Below, piece by piece: positions 8,427-17,771 of a stretch of DNA of 64,000 nt. Position numbers and translations under genes: made by a program. The notes under the pieces were generated by a model. It was not told the origin of the DNA, did not search any database, and worked only from the letters and a program-made list of their open reading frames with translations. Every line of letters begins with the position of its first letter. Position 1 is the stretch's first letter. Source of the stretch: Acidovorax carolinensis (lineage in GTDB: Bacteria > Pseudomonadota > Gammaproteobacteria > Burkholderiales > Burkholderiaceae_C); contig NZ_CP021361.1 in assembly GCF_002157145.1 (NCBI RefSeq), positions 3,496,001-3,560,000 of the forward strand, given 5' to 3'.

Positions 8427-9389
8427 TTACTGCCCCTTCGCCAGCCCCAGCTTCTCGATCAGAGCCTTTTCGCGCGTGAAGGTGTCCTGCGCAAACTTCT
8501 GGTAGGCCGCGGTGCCCATGTACATGGGCACCATATCGTAGCGCGCCAGCGCCGTTTTGTAGCTGTCTTGTTCCATGGCCTGCTTGAAGGCATCGTGCAG
8601 GCGCTTGACCACCGCGGGCGGCGTGCCCTTGGGCGCGCCGATGCCAAACGGCGAGTTCTGCACGATGTCCAGACCCAGCTCCTTGAGCGTGGGTGCATCG
8701 GGAAACTTGGCCAGGCGCTCGGCGCCCCAGGTGTTAAGCACGCGCAGCTTGCCGGCCTCGACCTGCGGGGCAAAGCCCGTGGAGTCGGCCGCCGCCATGA
8801 TGTTGCCGCCCAGGATGGACTGCATCAGGTCGGCGCTGCCCTTGTAGGGCACATGCAGCAGTTCGATGCCAAGCTTTTGTGCGATCAACTCGGTGGTCAG
8901 GTGCGGGCTGGTCATGGTGCCGGTGGAGCCGTAGCTGAGCTTGCCCGGGTTGGCCTTGGCCCAGGCAACAAAGTGCGTCCAGGTTTTGAGCGGAGAATCG
9001 GCCGGCACCACGATGCCGAAGGCATAGCCAGTGACATTGATCACATAGCTGATGTCCTTGACCGGGTCCCAGTTGATCTTGGTGGTGTAGGGCAGGCGGA
9101 ACACGCCCAGCGGTATCTGGGCGATGGTGTAGCCGTCGGCCGCCACAGTCTGCAAGGCTTGCGCCGGCAGCGTGCCACCGGCACCAGGCTTGTTTTCGAC
9201 GATCACGGGTTGCCCCAGGATGCGGCTGGCATTGTCGGCCAGCGAGCGCATGGTGATGTCGGTGGGGCCACCCGCCGGGAAGGCGATCACCAGTTTGATG
9301 GGTTTGCTGGGGAAGCTCTGGGCCTGGGCCATGAAAGCGGGTGCGGCCAGGCTGGCAGCTCCCCATTGGATGATCTGGCGACGTTGCAT
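8427..9389 (-). CDS. Bug-family tripartite tricarboxylate receptor (TctC-like)
   Basis: A 320-residue periplasmic solute-binding protein. The N-terminus MQRRQIIQWGAASLAAPAF is a signal peptide with a twin-Arg-like start, followed by PSKPIKLVIAFPAGGPTDI, the hallmark of the Bug family. Later family motifs are VENKPGAGGTL, YGSTGTMTSPHL and VPYKGSADLMQSILGG. Bug proteins bind small organic acids and are hugely expanded in Comamonadaceae and Bordetella, mostly without adjacent transporter genes. No TctA or TctB membrane genes are nearby, so the ligand is unknown. Confidence 0.9.
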   Translation of the reverse strand: MQRRQIIQWGAASLAAPAFMAQAQSFPSKPIKLVIAFPAGGPTDITMRSLADNASRILGQPVIVENKPGAGGTLPAQALQTVAADGYTIAQIPLGVFRLPYTTKINWDPVKDISYVINVTGYAFGIVVPADSPLKTWTHFVAWAKANPGKLSYGSTGTMTSPHLTTELIAQKLGIELLHVPYKGSADLMQSILGGNIMAAADSTGFAPQVEAGKLRVLNTWGAERLAKFPDAPTLKELGLDIVQNSPFGIGAPKGTPPAVVKRLHDAFKQAMEQDSYKTALARYDMVPMYMGTAAYQKFAQDTFTREKALIEKLGLAKGQ

Positions 9390-9498
9390 GGCGGGTTCCT
9401 GAAATCAGACAAAGACACCGCCATTGGACTGCAACGGTGTGCTCTGCGGCATGCAGGAAACCCCTAGCGGCTGTCACCAACGCGCCAGCCCGGCGCGC

Positions 9499-10416
9499 TC
9501 AGTACCGCTGAGGCACGTACATCTCGGCGGGCACCGGCTGGCGCAGGTATTCGGGGTTGCGCACCCGCGCTGGCAACTCCACCGGGGCGTGCGCCACCTC
9601 GTGGTAGGGCAGTTGATCCAGCAGGTGCGCAATGCAGTTCAGGCGCGCCTTTTTCTTGTCCACCGCCTGCACCACCCACCAGGGCGCCTCGGGGATATGG
9701 GTGCGCTCCAGCATGGTTTCCTTGGCCTTCGTGTAGGCCTCCCAGCGCACGCGGCTTTCCAGGTCCATGGGGCTCAATTTCCACTGCTTGAGCGGGTCGT
9801 GGATGCGGCCCAGAAATCGCAGGTGCTGCTCGTCATCGGTGATGGAAAACCAGTATTTGATCAGCGTGATGCCCGAGCGCACCAGCATCTTCTCGAACTC
9901 GGGAACGGTGCGAAAGAACTCCTCGTACTCGTCGTCGGTGCAAAAGCCCATCACGCGCTCGACGCCTGCGCGGTTGTACCAGCTGCGATCGAACAACACC
10001 ATCTCGCCAGCGGCAGGCAGGTGCGCGGCGTAGCGCTGGAAGTACCACTGCGTGCGCTCGCGGTCGTTGGGTGCGGGCAGCGCGGCCACGCGCACCACGC
10101 GGGGATTCAGGCGCTGGGTGATGCGCTTGATGACGCCGCCCTTTCCGGCCGCGTCACGACCCTCAAACAGGATCACCACTTTTTTGCGCGTGTGCTGCAC
10201 CCAGTCCTGCAGCTTGACCAGCTCGCCCTGCAGGCGAAACAGCTCTTTGAAATAGGCCTGGCGCTCCGCCCGGTCGGTGGTGTGGCGGCCCTCCAGCTCG
10301 TCGATGCTGCGGTCTTCCAGCTCGAGCTCGATTTCTTCGTCGTAGCTGTCCACCAGATCGCTCGCGATGCGCCGCATCAGATCGTCATGGTCGTTCAGTG
10401 CACCGGGCAGCGTCAT
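9499..10416 (-). CDS. ppk2: Polyphosphate kinase 2 family protein
   Basis: A PPK2-family enzyme of 305 residues, which transfers phosphate between polyphosphate and nucleotides. Seen are the Walker A FEGRDAAGKGG (about residue 100), Walker B-like LFDRSWYNRAGVE, and the lid region RVRWEAYTKAKETML followed by APWWVVQAVDKKKAR. An acidic N-terminal stretch (DSYDEEIELELEDRS) precedes the core. The start at 10416 has AGGAG eleven bases upstream and begins MTLPGAL; the open frame extends further but without homology. Subclass 1 (ADP to ATP or GTP) is likely from the single-domain layout but not proven. Confidence 0.92.
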   Translation of the reverse strand: MTLPGALNDHDDLMRRIASDLVDSYDEEIELELEDRSIDELEGRHTTDRAERQAYFKELFRLQGELVKLQDWVQHTRKKVVILFEGRDAAGKGGVIKRITQRLNPRVVRVAALPAPNDRERTQWYFQRYAAHLPAAGEMVLFDRSWYNRAGVERVMGFCTDDEYEEFFRTVPEFEKMLVRSGITLIKYWFSITDDEQHLRFLGRIHDPLKQWKLSPMDLESRVRWEAYTKAKETMLERTHIPEAPWWVVQAVDKKKARLNCIAHLLDQLPYHEVAHAPVELPARVRNPEYLRQPVPAEMYVPQRY

Positions 10417-10531
10417 GGCAATGGACTCCTGTAAAGAGCAGGCCATGCTGCCCAGCCCATATGACATCGACAAGTCAACGGCATGACGCCGTGCGCGGCT
10501 GGCACCGACCCACTGGGCAACCTGATAACAC

Positions 10532-10801
10532 CTATCGCAGGCTGATCCAGTAGGCCAGCACAATCAGTGCCACCACCATTGCCAGCCAGCCCACCACCAG
10601 CCAGCGCCACAGCGCTGGCGCATGGCGCAACTCCAGAAAGTCGAGGCACACCAACAAGCCCTTGGCAAACGCCAGGCCAAACAGGGCCAGCACCGGCACC
10701 ATCGAGCCATGACCGGAAAGACCCGCCTCGCCAATCCAGTACGTTGTGGCGGTGATGGCCAGCAATATCAGCCAGACCTGGGTGCGTGAAAAAGCAGGCA
10801 T
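10532..10801 (-). CDS. norF: NorF-like small membrane protein (cytochrome oxidase subunit IV-like)
   Basis: An 89-residue protein starting MPAFSRTQVWLILLAITAT with three hydrophobic helices and the central pattern GLAFAKGLLVCLDFLELRHA. That pattern is typical of the subunit IV-like NorF proteins that accompany NorE in nitric oxide reductase clusters. The gene follows norE by 11 bp on the same strand and is divergent from norCBQD. NorF is not part of the catalytic NorBC complex; family work suggests a role in assembly or full activity. The open frame upstream of 10801 overlaps norE and is discarded. Confidence 0.85.
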   Translation of the reverse strand: MPAFSRTQVWLILLAITATTYWIGEAGLSGHGSMVPVLALFGLAFAKGLLVCLDFLELRHAPALWRWLVVGWLAMVVALIVLAYWISLR

Positions 10802-10812
10802 TTGCAATGTCC

Positions 10813-11472
10813 TCAACGCATCACATAAACGAGTGGGAACAACACGATCCACAGCAGATCGACCATGTGCCAGAACGCAGCGCCCGTCTCCAGTGCGTGG
10901 CAATCGTGGCTGCTGTAGCGGCCCCGCCGCGTTTTCAGCCAAAGATACGTGATGGCCAGCATGCCGACCACCACATGCAGAAAATGAAAACCGGTTAACA
11001 GAACGTAAAACATGTAGAACGTGTTGGTCGAAAGATCCACCCCGGAGGCCAGCTTCTGGGCATATTCGCCCAGCTTGACCACCACGAAGCCACCGCCGCA
11101 ACCCAGCGCGCCCAGGAGCCAGCGCGCACCCACCACCGAGGCATTGCGCCGCACTGCGGCCACCGCGCTGGCAACGCACCAGCTACCCGAGATCAGCAGC
11201 ACGGTGTTGAGCGCACCGGCGTTTAGGTTGAGCGTGGCTTGCGAGGCATTGAAAAGCGCCACCTCGCGCGTGCGGGCAAAGGCAAAAGACACAAAGAGGA
11301 TGGCAAAGGTCAGCAACTCCATCAGGATGACCAGCCACACCCCCAGGTCACCACGGAGCCGGGGGGTTGCGTCGTGAGCCTGTGCATGGAGGTGCGCACC
11401 AGTCTGCGCCCCCGTCGCCGGGTGCAGTTCATTGCTTTCAGAGGACAAAGCGGTGGGTGTAGAGCCATGCAT
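10813..11472 (-). CDS. norE: NorE, cytochrome c oxidase subunit III-like
   Basis: A protein of about 219 residues with five hydrophobic helices. Subunit III-type motifs include WLVILMELLTFAILFVSFAF, FYVLLTGFHFLHVVVGM and a C-terminal HMVDLLWIVLFPLVYV. Proteins of this type next to norCB are called NorE. The hydrophilic His-rich N-terminus is of uncertain extent: ATG 11472 has AGGA nine bases upstream, while 11481 and 11529 are alternatives. It is transcribed away from norC across a region holding a perfect FNR/DNR box, so both arms may respond to the same regulator. Confidence 0.88.
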   Translation of the reverse strand: MHGSTPTALSSESNELHPATGAQTGAHLHAQAHDATPRLRGDLGVWLVILMELLTFAILFVSFAFARTREVALFNASQATLNLNAGALNTVLLISGSWCVASAVAAVRRNASVVGARWLLGALGCGGGFVVVKLGEYAQKLASGVDLSTNTFYMFYVLLTGFHFLHVVVGMLAITYLWLKTRRGRYSSHDCHALETGAAFWHMVDLLWIVLFPLVYVMR

Positions 11473-11614
11473 GAAGGACATCCTGCCTGTTGATTCGCCG
11501 CCATTGCAGCGGGAGTTGTGCGCAAGCAACTATCGATTTTTTTTGACGTTTCCGGTCGCCTACTCAGTGACATGCGCAAGATTGCAACGTAAGATTCATT
11601 CCGCATGAATCTTA

Positions 11615-11628
11615 TTGATTCTAATCAA
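11615..11628. promoter_or_regulatory. FNR/DNR-type operator, TTGAT-N4-ATCAA, with class II promoter for norC
   Basis: TTGATTCTAATCAA is a perfect copy of the CRP/FNR-superfamily consensus recognised by FNR, DNR and NNR. A -10-like TACGAT lies at 11650-11655, which would put transcription start near 11662 and the box centre about 41 bases upstream. That is the spacing of a class II activated promoter. The site lies in the norE-norC divergent region, so anaerobic and/or nitric oxide control of the nor genes is expected. Which regulator binds is not visible here; no norR, dnr or nnr gene is in the window. Confidence 0.85.
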
Positions 11629-11683
11629 CCGTTTGAGCCGCAATGTCAATACGATGCGGATTCATCACTGCATGAGGTACACC

Positions 11684-12109
11684 ATGAGTCAAGGCTTCAC
11701 CAGCCAGATGGCACGCAATATTTTCTATGGGGGCACGGTCTTTTTCGTGCTTTTGTTTGCGGCGCTCGTCTTCCACACCGAAACCAAGATCCCCGAGCGT
11801 TCGAAATCGGGGGACATCACGCCAGCAGTTGTTCGTGGCAAGCATTTATGGGAGACGCGCAACTGCATCGGCTGCCACACGCTGCTGGGTGAAGGCGCCT
11901 ACTTTGCGCCCGAGCTGGGCAACGTCTACCAACGCCGTGGCCCTGATTTCATCAAGGGCTGGATCAAGGCCATGCCCACGCACACGCCAGGGCGCCGCCA
12001 GATGCCACAGTTCAACTTCACGGAGGCGCAACTGGACGATCTGGTCGAGTTCCTGCGTTGGACCAATGGCATCAACACTGAAAAGTGGCCACCCAACATC
12101 GAAGGGTAA
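11684..12109 (+). CDS. norC: Nitric oxide reductase subunit C (cytochrome c)
   Basis: A 141-residue membrane-anchored cytochrome c that passes electrons to NorB. One N-terminal helix (NIFYGGTVFFVLLFAALVFH) is followed by a periplasmic domain with a single heme motif CIGCH and the distal methionine in GRRQMPQFN. ALGN-type features such as APELGNVYQRRGPDFIKGW are typical of NorC. ATG 11684 has GAGG about eight bases upstream; the frame is open further upstream but that part overlaps the FNR box and promoter. It is the first gene of norC-norB-norQ-polyferredoxin-norD. Confidence 0.95.
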   Translation: MSQGFTSQMARNIFYGGTVFFVLLFAALVFHTETKIPERSKSGDITPAVVRGKHLWETRNCIGCHTLLGEGAYFAPELGNVYQRRGPDFIKGWIKAMPTHTPGRRQMPQFNFTEAQLDDLVEFLRWTNGINTEKWPPNIEG

Positions 12110-12126
12110 GCATCTCAGTGCACTGA

Positions 12127-13580
<1,454 letters not shown>

Positions 13581-13582
13581 CC

Positions 13583-14440
13583 ATGGAACACGCCCACGCA
13601 GCAATCACGCCGCCGGCTCTGGGCGCCCCCACTGGCCCGGGCCTGCGGCCTGCGGGTGGGGCACCGTTCTATGCGGAACAAGGGGGCGAATGCGCGCTCT
13701 TTGCGCATTGCTTCACCCAGCAGTTGCCGCTGCTCATCAAGGGTCCCACGGGGTGCGGCAAAACGCGCTTTGTAGAGCACATGGCGGCCCGGCTGGGGCG
13801 CCCGCTGATCACCGTGTCCTGCCATGACGACCTCAGCGCGGCGGACCTGGTGGGCCGCCACCTGATCGGCCAAGGCAACACGGTCTGGTCCGACGGGCCA
13901 CTCACCCGGGCGGTCCGCAGCGGCGCCATCCTTTACCTCGACGAAGTGGTGGAAGCCCGCAAGGACACTACCGTGGTGCTGCACCCCTTGGCCGACGACC
14001 GGCGTTTGCTGCCCATCGAGCGCACGGGCGAGCTGCTCAAGGCCCCGCCCGAGTTCATGCTGGTCATCTCGTACAACCCGGGCTACCAGAACCTGCTCAA
14101 GGGACTCAAGCCCAGCACGCGGCAGCGCTTCACGGCGCTGACGCTGGACTACCCTGCACCCGCAGTGGAACGCGCCATTCTGGAGCGTGAGGGCCACGCC
14201 TCACCCGCGCTGGCCGCCCGCCTGGTGCAACTCGCCCAGGCCCTGCGCCGCCTGACTGACCACGACCTAGAAGAGACCGCCAGCACCCGCCTGCTGGTCA
14301 TGGCCGCGCGGCTGGTGGCCTCGGGCCTGCCGCTGCGCGACGCCTGCCGCGCTGCCGTGGTGGACGCGCTGACCGACGACACCGAGACCGTGCGTGCGCT
14401 CGACGAGGTCGTGCGCGCCGTGGTGGGCGATGATGACTGA
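13583..14440 (+). CDS. norQ: NorQ, MoxR-type AAA+ ATPase
   Basis: A 285-residue AAA+ ATPase of the NorQ/CbbQ branch. Walker A is GPTGCGKTRF (about residues 54-63), Walker B is AILYLDEVVEA, and the sensor region is VISYNPGYQ followed by KGLKPSTRQRF. NorQ works with the VWA-domain protein NorD to insert or activate the non-heme iron (FeB) in NorB. It starts two bases after the norB stop, and its 3' end overlaps the polyferredoxin gene by 8-11 bp, so the operon is tightly packed. Confidence 0.94.
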   Translation: MEHAHAAITPPALGAPTGPGLRPAGGAPFYAEQGGECALFAHCFTQQLPLLIKGPTGCGKTRFVEHMAARLGRPLITVSCHDDLSAADLVGRHLIGQGNTVWSDGPLTRAVRSGAILYLDEVVEARKDTTVVLHPLADDRRLLPIERTGELLKAPPEFMLVISYNPGYQNLLKGLKPSTRQRFTALTLDYPAPAVERAILEREGHASPALAARLVQLAQALRRLTDHDLEETASTRLLVMAARLVASGLPLRDACRAAVVDALTDDTETVRALDEVVRAVVGDDD

Positions 14441-15545
14441 TTGCTCTGGCTGTGCGTCGGCCTCTGGCTGCTCCAGCGCAGCCACCCCGGCCAGCACACA
14501 AACAATACAAGGCAGCGGCGCCCCGGCGGCACTGCCGGCCACCGCCCAACTGCAGCGGCGCCGGCGCTGGTTCCAGGCTGTCTTTTTTGCCGTTTTCTTG
14601 TTGGCCCCCGCGCTCAATCTGCTGCGTTTTGACCTGACCGAAACCCAGCTTTGGGTGCTCGGCTTTCGCTGGTCACTGGGCATTGACGCCTTCCTGCGCG
14701 GCGACGCCACTGCGGTGCAAACCGCCTGGTCCATTGTGTGGCGCGGCATCCTGCCCGTTCTGGCACTCGTTACCGCTTTTTTGACCGTGGCCTACCACTT
14801 TGGCCGTCTCTATTGCGGTTGGTTGTGCCCCCATTTTTCGCTGGTCGAAACCCTCAACGACCTGCTGCACCGCGCCACCGGCAAGCTCAGCGTGTGGGAC
14901 AAGTCGCCTACACCCCGCCCGGGCCGCACGGCTGACAAGCGCTGGTGGCCGGTGTTTTTGGTGGCCTGCATGGTCTTTGGTTTTGTCTGGGCCATCACGC
15001 TGCTGACCTACCTGCTTCCTCCCACCCTGGTCTGGGGCAACTTGGTGCATGGCACCCTCACCCCCAACCAGGCCCGCTTTCTGGTGGTGGGCACTCTGGT
15101 CTTCACGCTGGAGTTCACGCTCGCGCGGCACCTTTTTTGCCGCTACGGCTGCGCGGTGGGCCTGTTCCAGAGCCTGGCCTGGATGGCCAACCCCAAGGGC
15201 ATGGTGGTCTCGTTCGCCCGCGAACGGGCGCGCGAGTGCAAAACCTGCGAGGTCATGCCCCCAAGCCGTCTTCGGCGTCTGCCCACCGAGGGGGCGCACG
15301 CGGATCTTGGAGCGGCGCGGCAATCCGCTGGCGCGCGTGGCAGCGCCTGCGACCACGCCTGCCCCATGCGCCTGAACCCGCGCAACATCAAGCGCATGAT
15401 GTTTGCCTGCGTGCAGTGCGGCCAGTGCCTGACGGCCTGCGACACCACGCAAACCGCACAGGGCCGCACACCCACGCTGGAATGGAAGGTGGGCCTGGAC
15501 GCCGTGCGCGAAACCCTTCGCCAGCGCCGCGAGGAGCAGCGCTGA
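14433..15545 (+). CDS. Membrane polyferredoxin (NapH/CcoG-like 4Fe-4S protein) in the nor operon
   Basis: A 370-residue protein with a Cys-rich N-terminus (MTDCSGCASASGCSS), then membrane helices (WFQAVFFAVFLLAPALNLL and three more), with YCGWLCPHFSLVETLNDL and LFCRYGCAVGLFQSLAWM between them. This CGWxCP/CRYGC layout marks the NapH/NosR/CcoG group of membrane ferredoxins. A C-terminal domain has CKTCE, CDHACPMRL and CVQCGQCLTACD, enough for two 4Fe-4S clusters. Between CKTCE and CDHAC lies a run of about 30 residues encoded by a GC-rich element B-like repeat, splitting the first cluster motif. Its position between norQ and norD suggests a role in NorB maturation or electron supply; this is inference. 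Confidence 0.85.
   Translation: MTDCSGCASASGCSSAATPASTQTIQGSGAPAALPATAQLQRRRRWFQAVFFAVFLLAPALNLLRFDLTETQLWVLGFRWSLGIDAFLRGDATAVQTAWSIVWRGILPVLALVTAFLTVAYHFGRLYCGWLCPHFSLVETLNDLLHRATGKLSVWDKSPTPRPGRTADKRWWPVFLVACMVFGFVWAITLLTYLLPPTLVWGNLVHGTLTPNQARFLVVGTLVFTLEFTLARHLFCRYGCAVGLFQSLAWMANPKGMVVSFARERARECKTCEVMPPSRLRRLPTEGAHADLGAARQSAGARGSACDHACPMRLNPRNIKRMMFACVQCGQCLTACDTTQTAQGRTPTLEWKVGLDAVRETLRQRREEQR
15256..15345. repeat. Interspersed element B, degenerate copy 1 (inside the polyferredoxin gene)
   Basis: The plus strand reads TTCGG, GTCTGCCCACCGAGGGGGC, then CTTGGAGCGGCGCGGC. This follows the order seen in the element B copies at 22413-22500 and 39406-39497 (TTCG, CTGCCCCCCGAGGGG, CTTGGGGCGGCCCGGC), with several mismatches. 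It adds about 30 residues between the first two cysteine pairs of the C-terminal ferredoxin domain. Confidence 0.5.
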
Positions 15546-17374
15546 TGGAAGAGTGGATTGGCCAGTGGTGGCACCGTGCCGTCACCCGCGCCGCAGAGCC
15601 CGACCGTGCCCATGTGCAAGTCACCCTTGAAGAGATGCGCCGCAGCATCGCCCTGCTCTACCGCGCGGGCGGCGGCGACGCCGCTGTGCGCGTGGCACCG
15701 GTGGCCGACAGCCGCCATGGTGGGCCCCGTGGCTGGCTGCAACGCCTGGCCGGCAGCGGTATCCGCGTGCCCCTGCCGGTACTCGACTGGGAAACGCTGG
15801 CCATGCCCGCACAGCTGGCAGTGTTTGACCAGCGGGAACTCAACCGCGAGCTCTACCTGTGGCTGGCCGCGCTGGCCGCAGTATTTGAACCCACGGGCGA
15901 CTGGATCGCCGACAACCGTGCCGCCACGGCGCGGGCGCTACAGCGCTTTGCCGGCCTGCGCAGCCCCCACGCGCGCCTGGCACAGGCGCATCTTGCGCAA
16001 CGCCCTGCACTGGCCAGCCTGCGCGCCGACGCAACACCCTTTGAGGCTGCCGTGCAGGCAGCACTGCGTGGTGACGACCATGGCCCGCTGTTCGTCGAAC
16101 CAGCGCAAGTCGCCCCGGTCTGGCTGTGGCTGACCGCTGGCCTGGGCAACGCACCTGCGGGCACCTCGGGCCATACAGGCGACGGTTCGGGCGAGCGCCC
16201 GGACGGCGCGCCCGACGCCGACAGCAAGCAGCGCCGCCGCTCGCGCCGCGTCGAACAGAAAGAGGCGCGCAACCCGCTGCTGGTGGCAGCCAAGACCGAG
16301 TCCATTACCACCTGGAGCGAGTTGATCCGCCTGGACCGTGGCACGGACGACGAAGTCGACCCCAACGCCACGGCGGCCGCCAACGACATGGACACCTTGT
16401 CGCTGGCGCGCGGCGAGCAGACCACGGCCTCGCGCATCAAGTTCGACCTGGACCTGCCCAGCGCCTCGGCCGATGACCTGCCGCTGGGCCCCGGCCGCAA
16501 AACGCCCGAATGGGACTGGCGCCGCCGTGTGCTGCAACCGGAGCACTGCGCGGTGCAATGCGCGGTGGCCCGGCCGGGAACGCCCTACATCCCCCCGCAG
16601 GCCTTGCGGGCCACAGCCAGGCGCGTGCGCCGGCGCCTGGAAGTGCTGCACGCCGCGCCACGCTGGCAGAACGGGCAAACGCTGGGCGACGAGTTCGACA
16701 TCGATGCCTGGGTGCGCTTTCAGACCGAAGCCCGCAGCGGCGTGCAGCACAGCGACGCGCCGCCGGTCTACATCCGGCGCCAGCGCGGCGAACGCAGCCT
16801 GGCCACGCTGCTGCTGGCCGATCTGTCGCTTTCCACCGACGCCTACGCCACCGACCACGCCCGCGTGATCGACGTGATCCGCGATGCGCTGTATGTGTTT
16901 GGCGAAGCGCTCTCAGCCACCGGCGATGCCTTTGAAATGCTGGGTTTCAGCTCGGTGAGACGCCAGCATGTGCGAATCCAGCACATCAAGGGCTTTGGCG
17001 AACGCTGGAACAACACCGTGCGCTCGCGCGTCGGCGCGCTCAAGCCGGGTTTCTATACCCGCATGGGCGCCGCAGTGCGCGACGCCACCCGCCGCTTGGG
17101 TGCGCGCCCCGAGCGCCAGCGGCTGCTGCTGGTGCTGACCGACGGCAAGCCCAACGACCTCGATATCTACGAAGGACGCTACGGCCTGGAAGACACCCGC
17201 CATGCCGTGCAGGAAGCGCGCGATGCGGGCCTGATCCCGTTTTGCGTGACCATCGACCACGAAGCCCATGACTACCTGCCGATGCTGTTTGGCAGCCAGG
17301 GCTACGCGCTGGTACGACGCCCGCAAGATCTGGTGCAGCGCCTCACGCAGGCGTGGGTGACCCTGGCGCGCTGA
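15545..17374 (+). CDS. norD: NorD, von Willebrand factor A domain protein
   Basis: A 609-residue protein starting MEEWIGQWWHRAV, whose ATG overlaps the stop of the polyferredoxin gene by one base. The C-terminal third is a VWA domain with a MIDAS motif: LLLADLSLSTDAY (DxSxS), then LVLTDGKPNDLD. The upstream half is the poorly conserved NorD N-terminal region. NorD pairs with the AAA+ protein NorQ in activating NorBC; both are needed for nitric oxide reductase activity in other denitrifiers. It is the last gene of the plus-strand nor operon. Confidence 0.93.
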   Translation: MEEWIGQWWHRAVTRAAEPDRAHVQVTLEEMRRSIALLYRAGGGDAAVRVAPVADSRHGGPRGWLQRLAGSGIRVPLPVLDWETLAMPAQLAVFDQRELNRELYLWLAALAAVFEPTGDWIADNRAATARALQRFAGLRSPHARLAQAHLAQRPALASLRADATPFEAAVQAALRGDDHGPLFVEPAQVAPVWLWLTAGLGNAPAGTSGHTGDGSGERPDGAPDADSKQRRRSRRVEQKEARNPLLVAAKTESITTWSELIRLDRGTDDEVDPNATAAANDMDTLSLARGEQTTASRIKFDLDLPSASADDLPLGPGRKTPEWDWRRRVLQPEHCAVQCAVARPGTPYIPPQALRATARRVRRRLEVLHAAPRWQNGQTLGDEFDIDAWVRFQTEARSGVQHSDAPPVYIRRQRGERSLATLLLADLSLSTDAYATDHARVIDVIRDALYVFGEALSATGDAFEMLGFSSVRRQHVRIQHIKGFGERWNNTVRSRVGALKPGFYTRMGAAVRDATRRLGARPERQRLLLVLTDGKPNDLDIYEGRYGLEDTRHAVQEARDAGLIPFCVTIDHEAHDYLPMLFGSQGYALVRRPQDLVQRLTQAWVTLAR

Positions 17375-17379
17375 GCGCT

Positions 17380-17400
17380 CCGGCGCCACTCGGGCGCCGG
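17380..17400. terminator. GC-rich hairpin between convergent norD and ykgJ-like genes
   Basis: CCGGCGCC and GGCGCCGG form an eight-base stem with a short loop, six bases after the norD stop and next to the end of the convergent gene. There is no T-run on either strand, so intrinsic termination is doubtful. Confidence 0.3.
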
Positions 17401-17401
17401 T

Positions 17402-17761
17402 TCATTGCCGAGGAACCTGTACCTGCACATCCGCATCGCAGCCCGCGCCGGCTGCAATCCAGCGCCGGGCAAGCCATGCCAGCGCGCGCAGGGCACACGG
17501 ATTCGTCCAGCCCGTGACCGCCCCCGGATCGCTCACTACGCCGCACCGGTAGCGCCGATCCGCGTCGCTCCAGCGCAGCGCCGCACAGGCCCCCGTGCGG
17601 CGACGCGAAACCCACATGCCCAGCGGGCAGGGCTCCGCCAGGCAGCACAGGCCGCAGCCGTTGCACGGCGCGCCTTCTGCAGGCTTCGGCGGTGCTTCGG
17701 GGTGAAGCCAGACCACGGGGGTGACGGCGGGCTTGCGTCCGATGCGATTGGGCGTCACCAC
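17402..17761 (-). CDS. YkgJ-like cysteine-cluster protein
   Basis: About 119 residues, probably from GTG 17761 or 17758, just downstream of the uvrA stop at 17772. The cysteine pattern CNGCGLCCLAEPCPLG, followed by TGACAALRW, YRCGVV and TNPCALRAL, is that of the YkgJ/UPF0153 group, predicted to bind zinc or an iron-sulfur cluster. The longer open frame that reaches into uvrA has no homology and is not used. It may be cotranscribed with uvrA. Function is not known for the family. Confidence 0.7.
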   Translation of the reverse strand: MVTPNRIGRKPAVTPVVWLHPEAPPKPAEGAPCNGCGLCCLAEPCPLGMWVSRRRTGACAALRWSDADRRYRCGVVSDPGAVTGWTNPCALRALAWLARRWIAAGAGCDADVQVQVPRQ

Positions 17762-17771
17762 AGCGATACCG

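Noticed and set aside
14945..15544. Upstream extension of the norD frame
   Set aside because: It overlaps the polyferredoxin gene, lacks NorD homology and is Pro/Gly/Arg-rich. The ATG at 15545 fits the overlap pattern of the operon.
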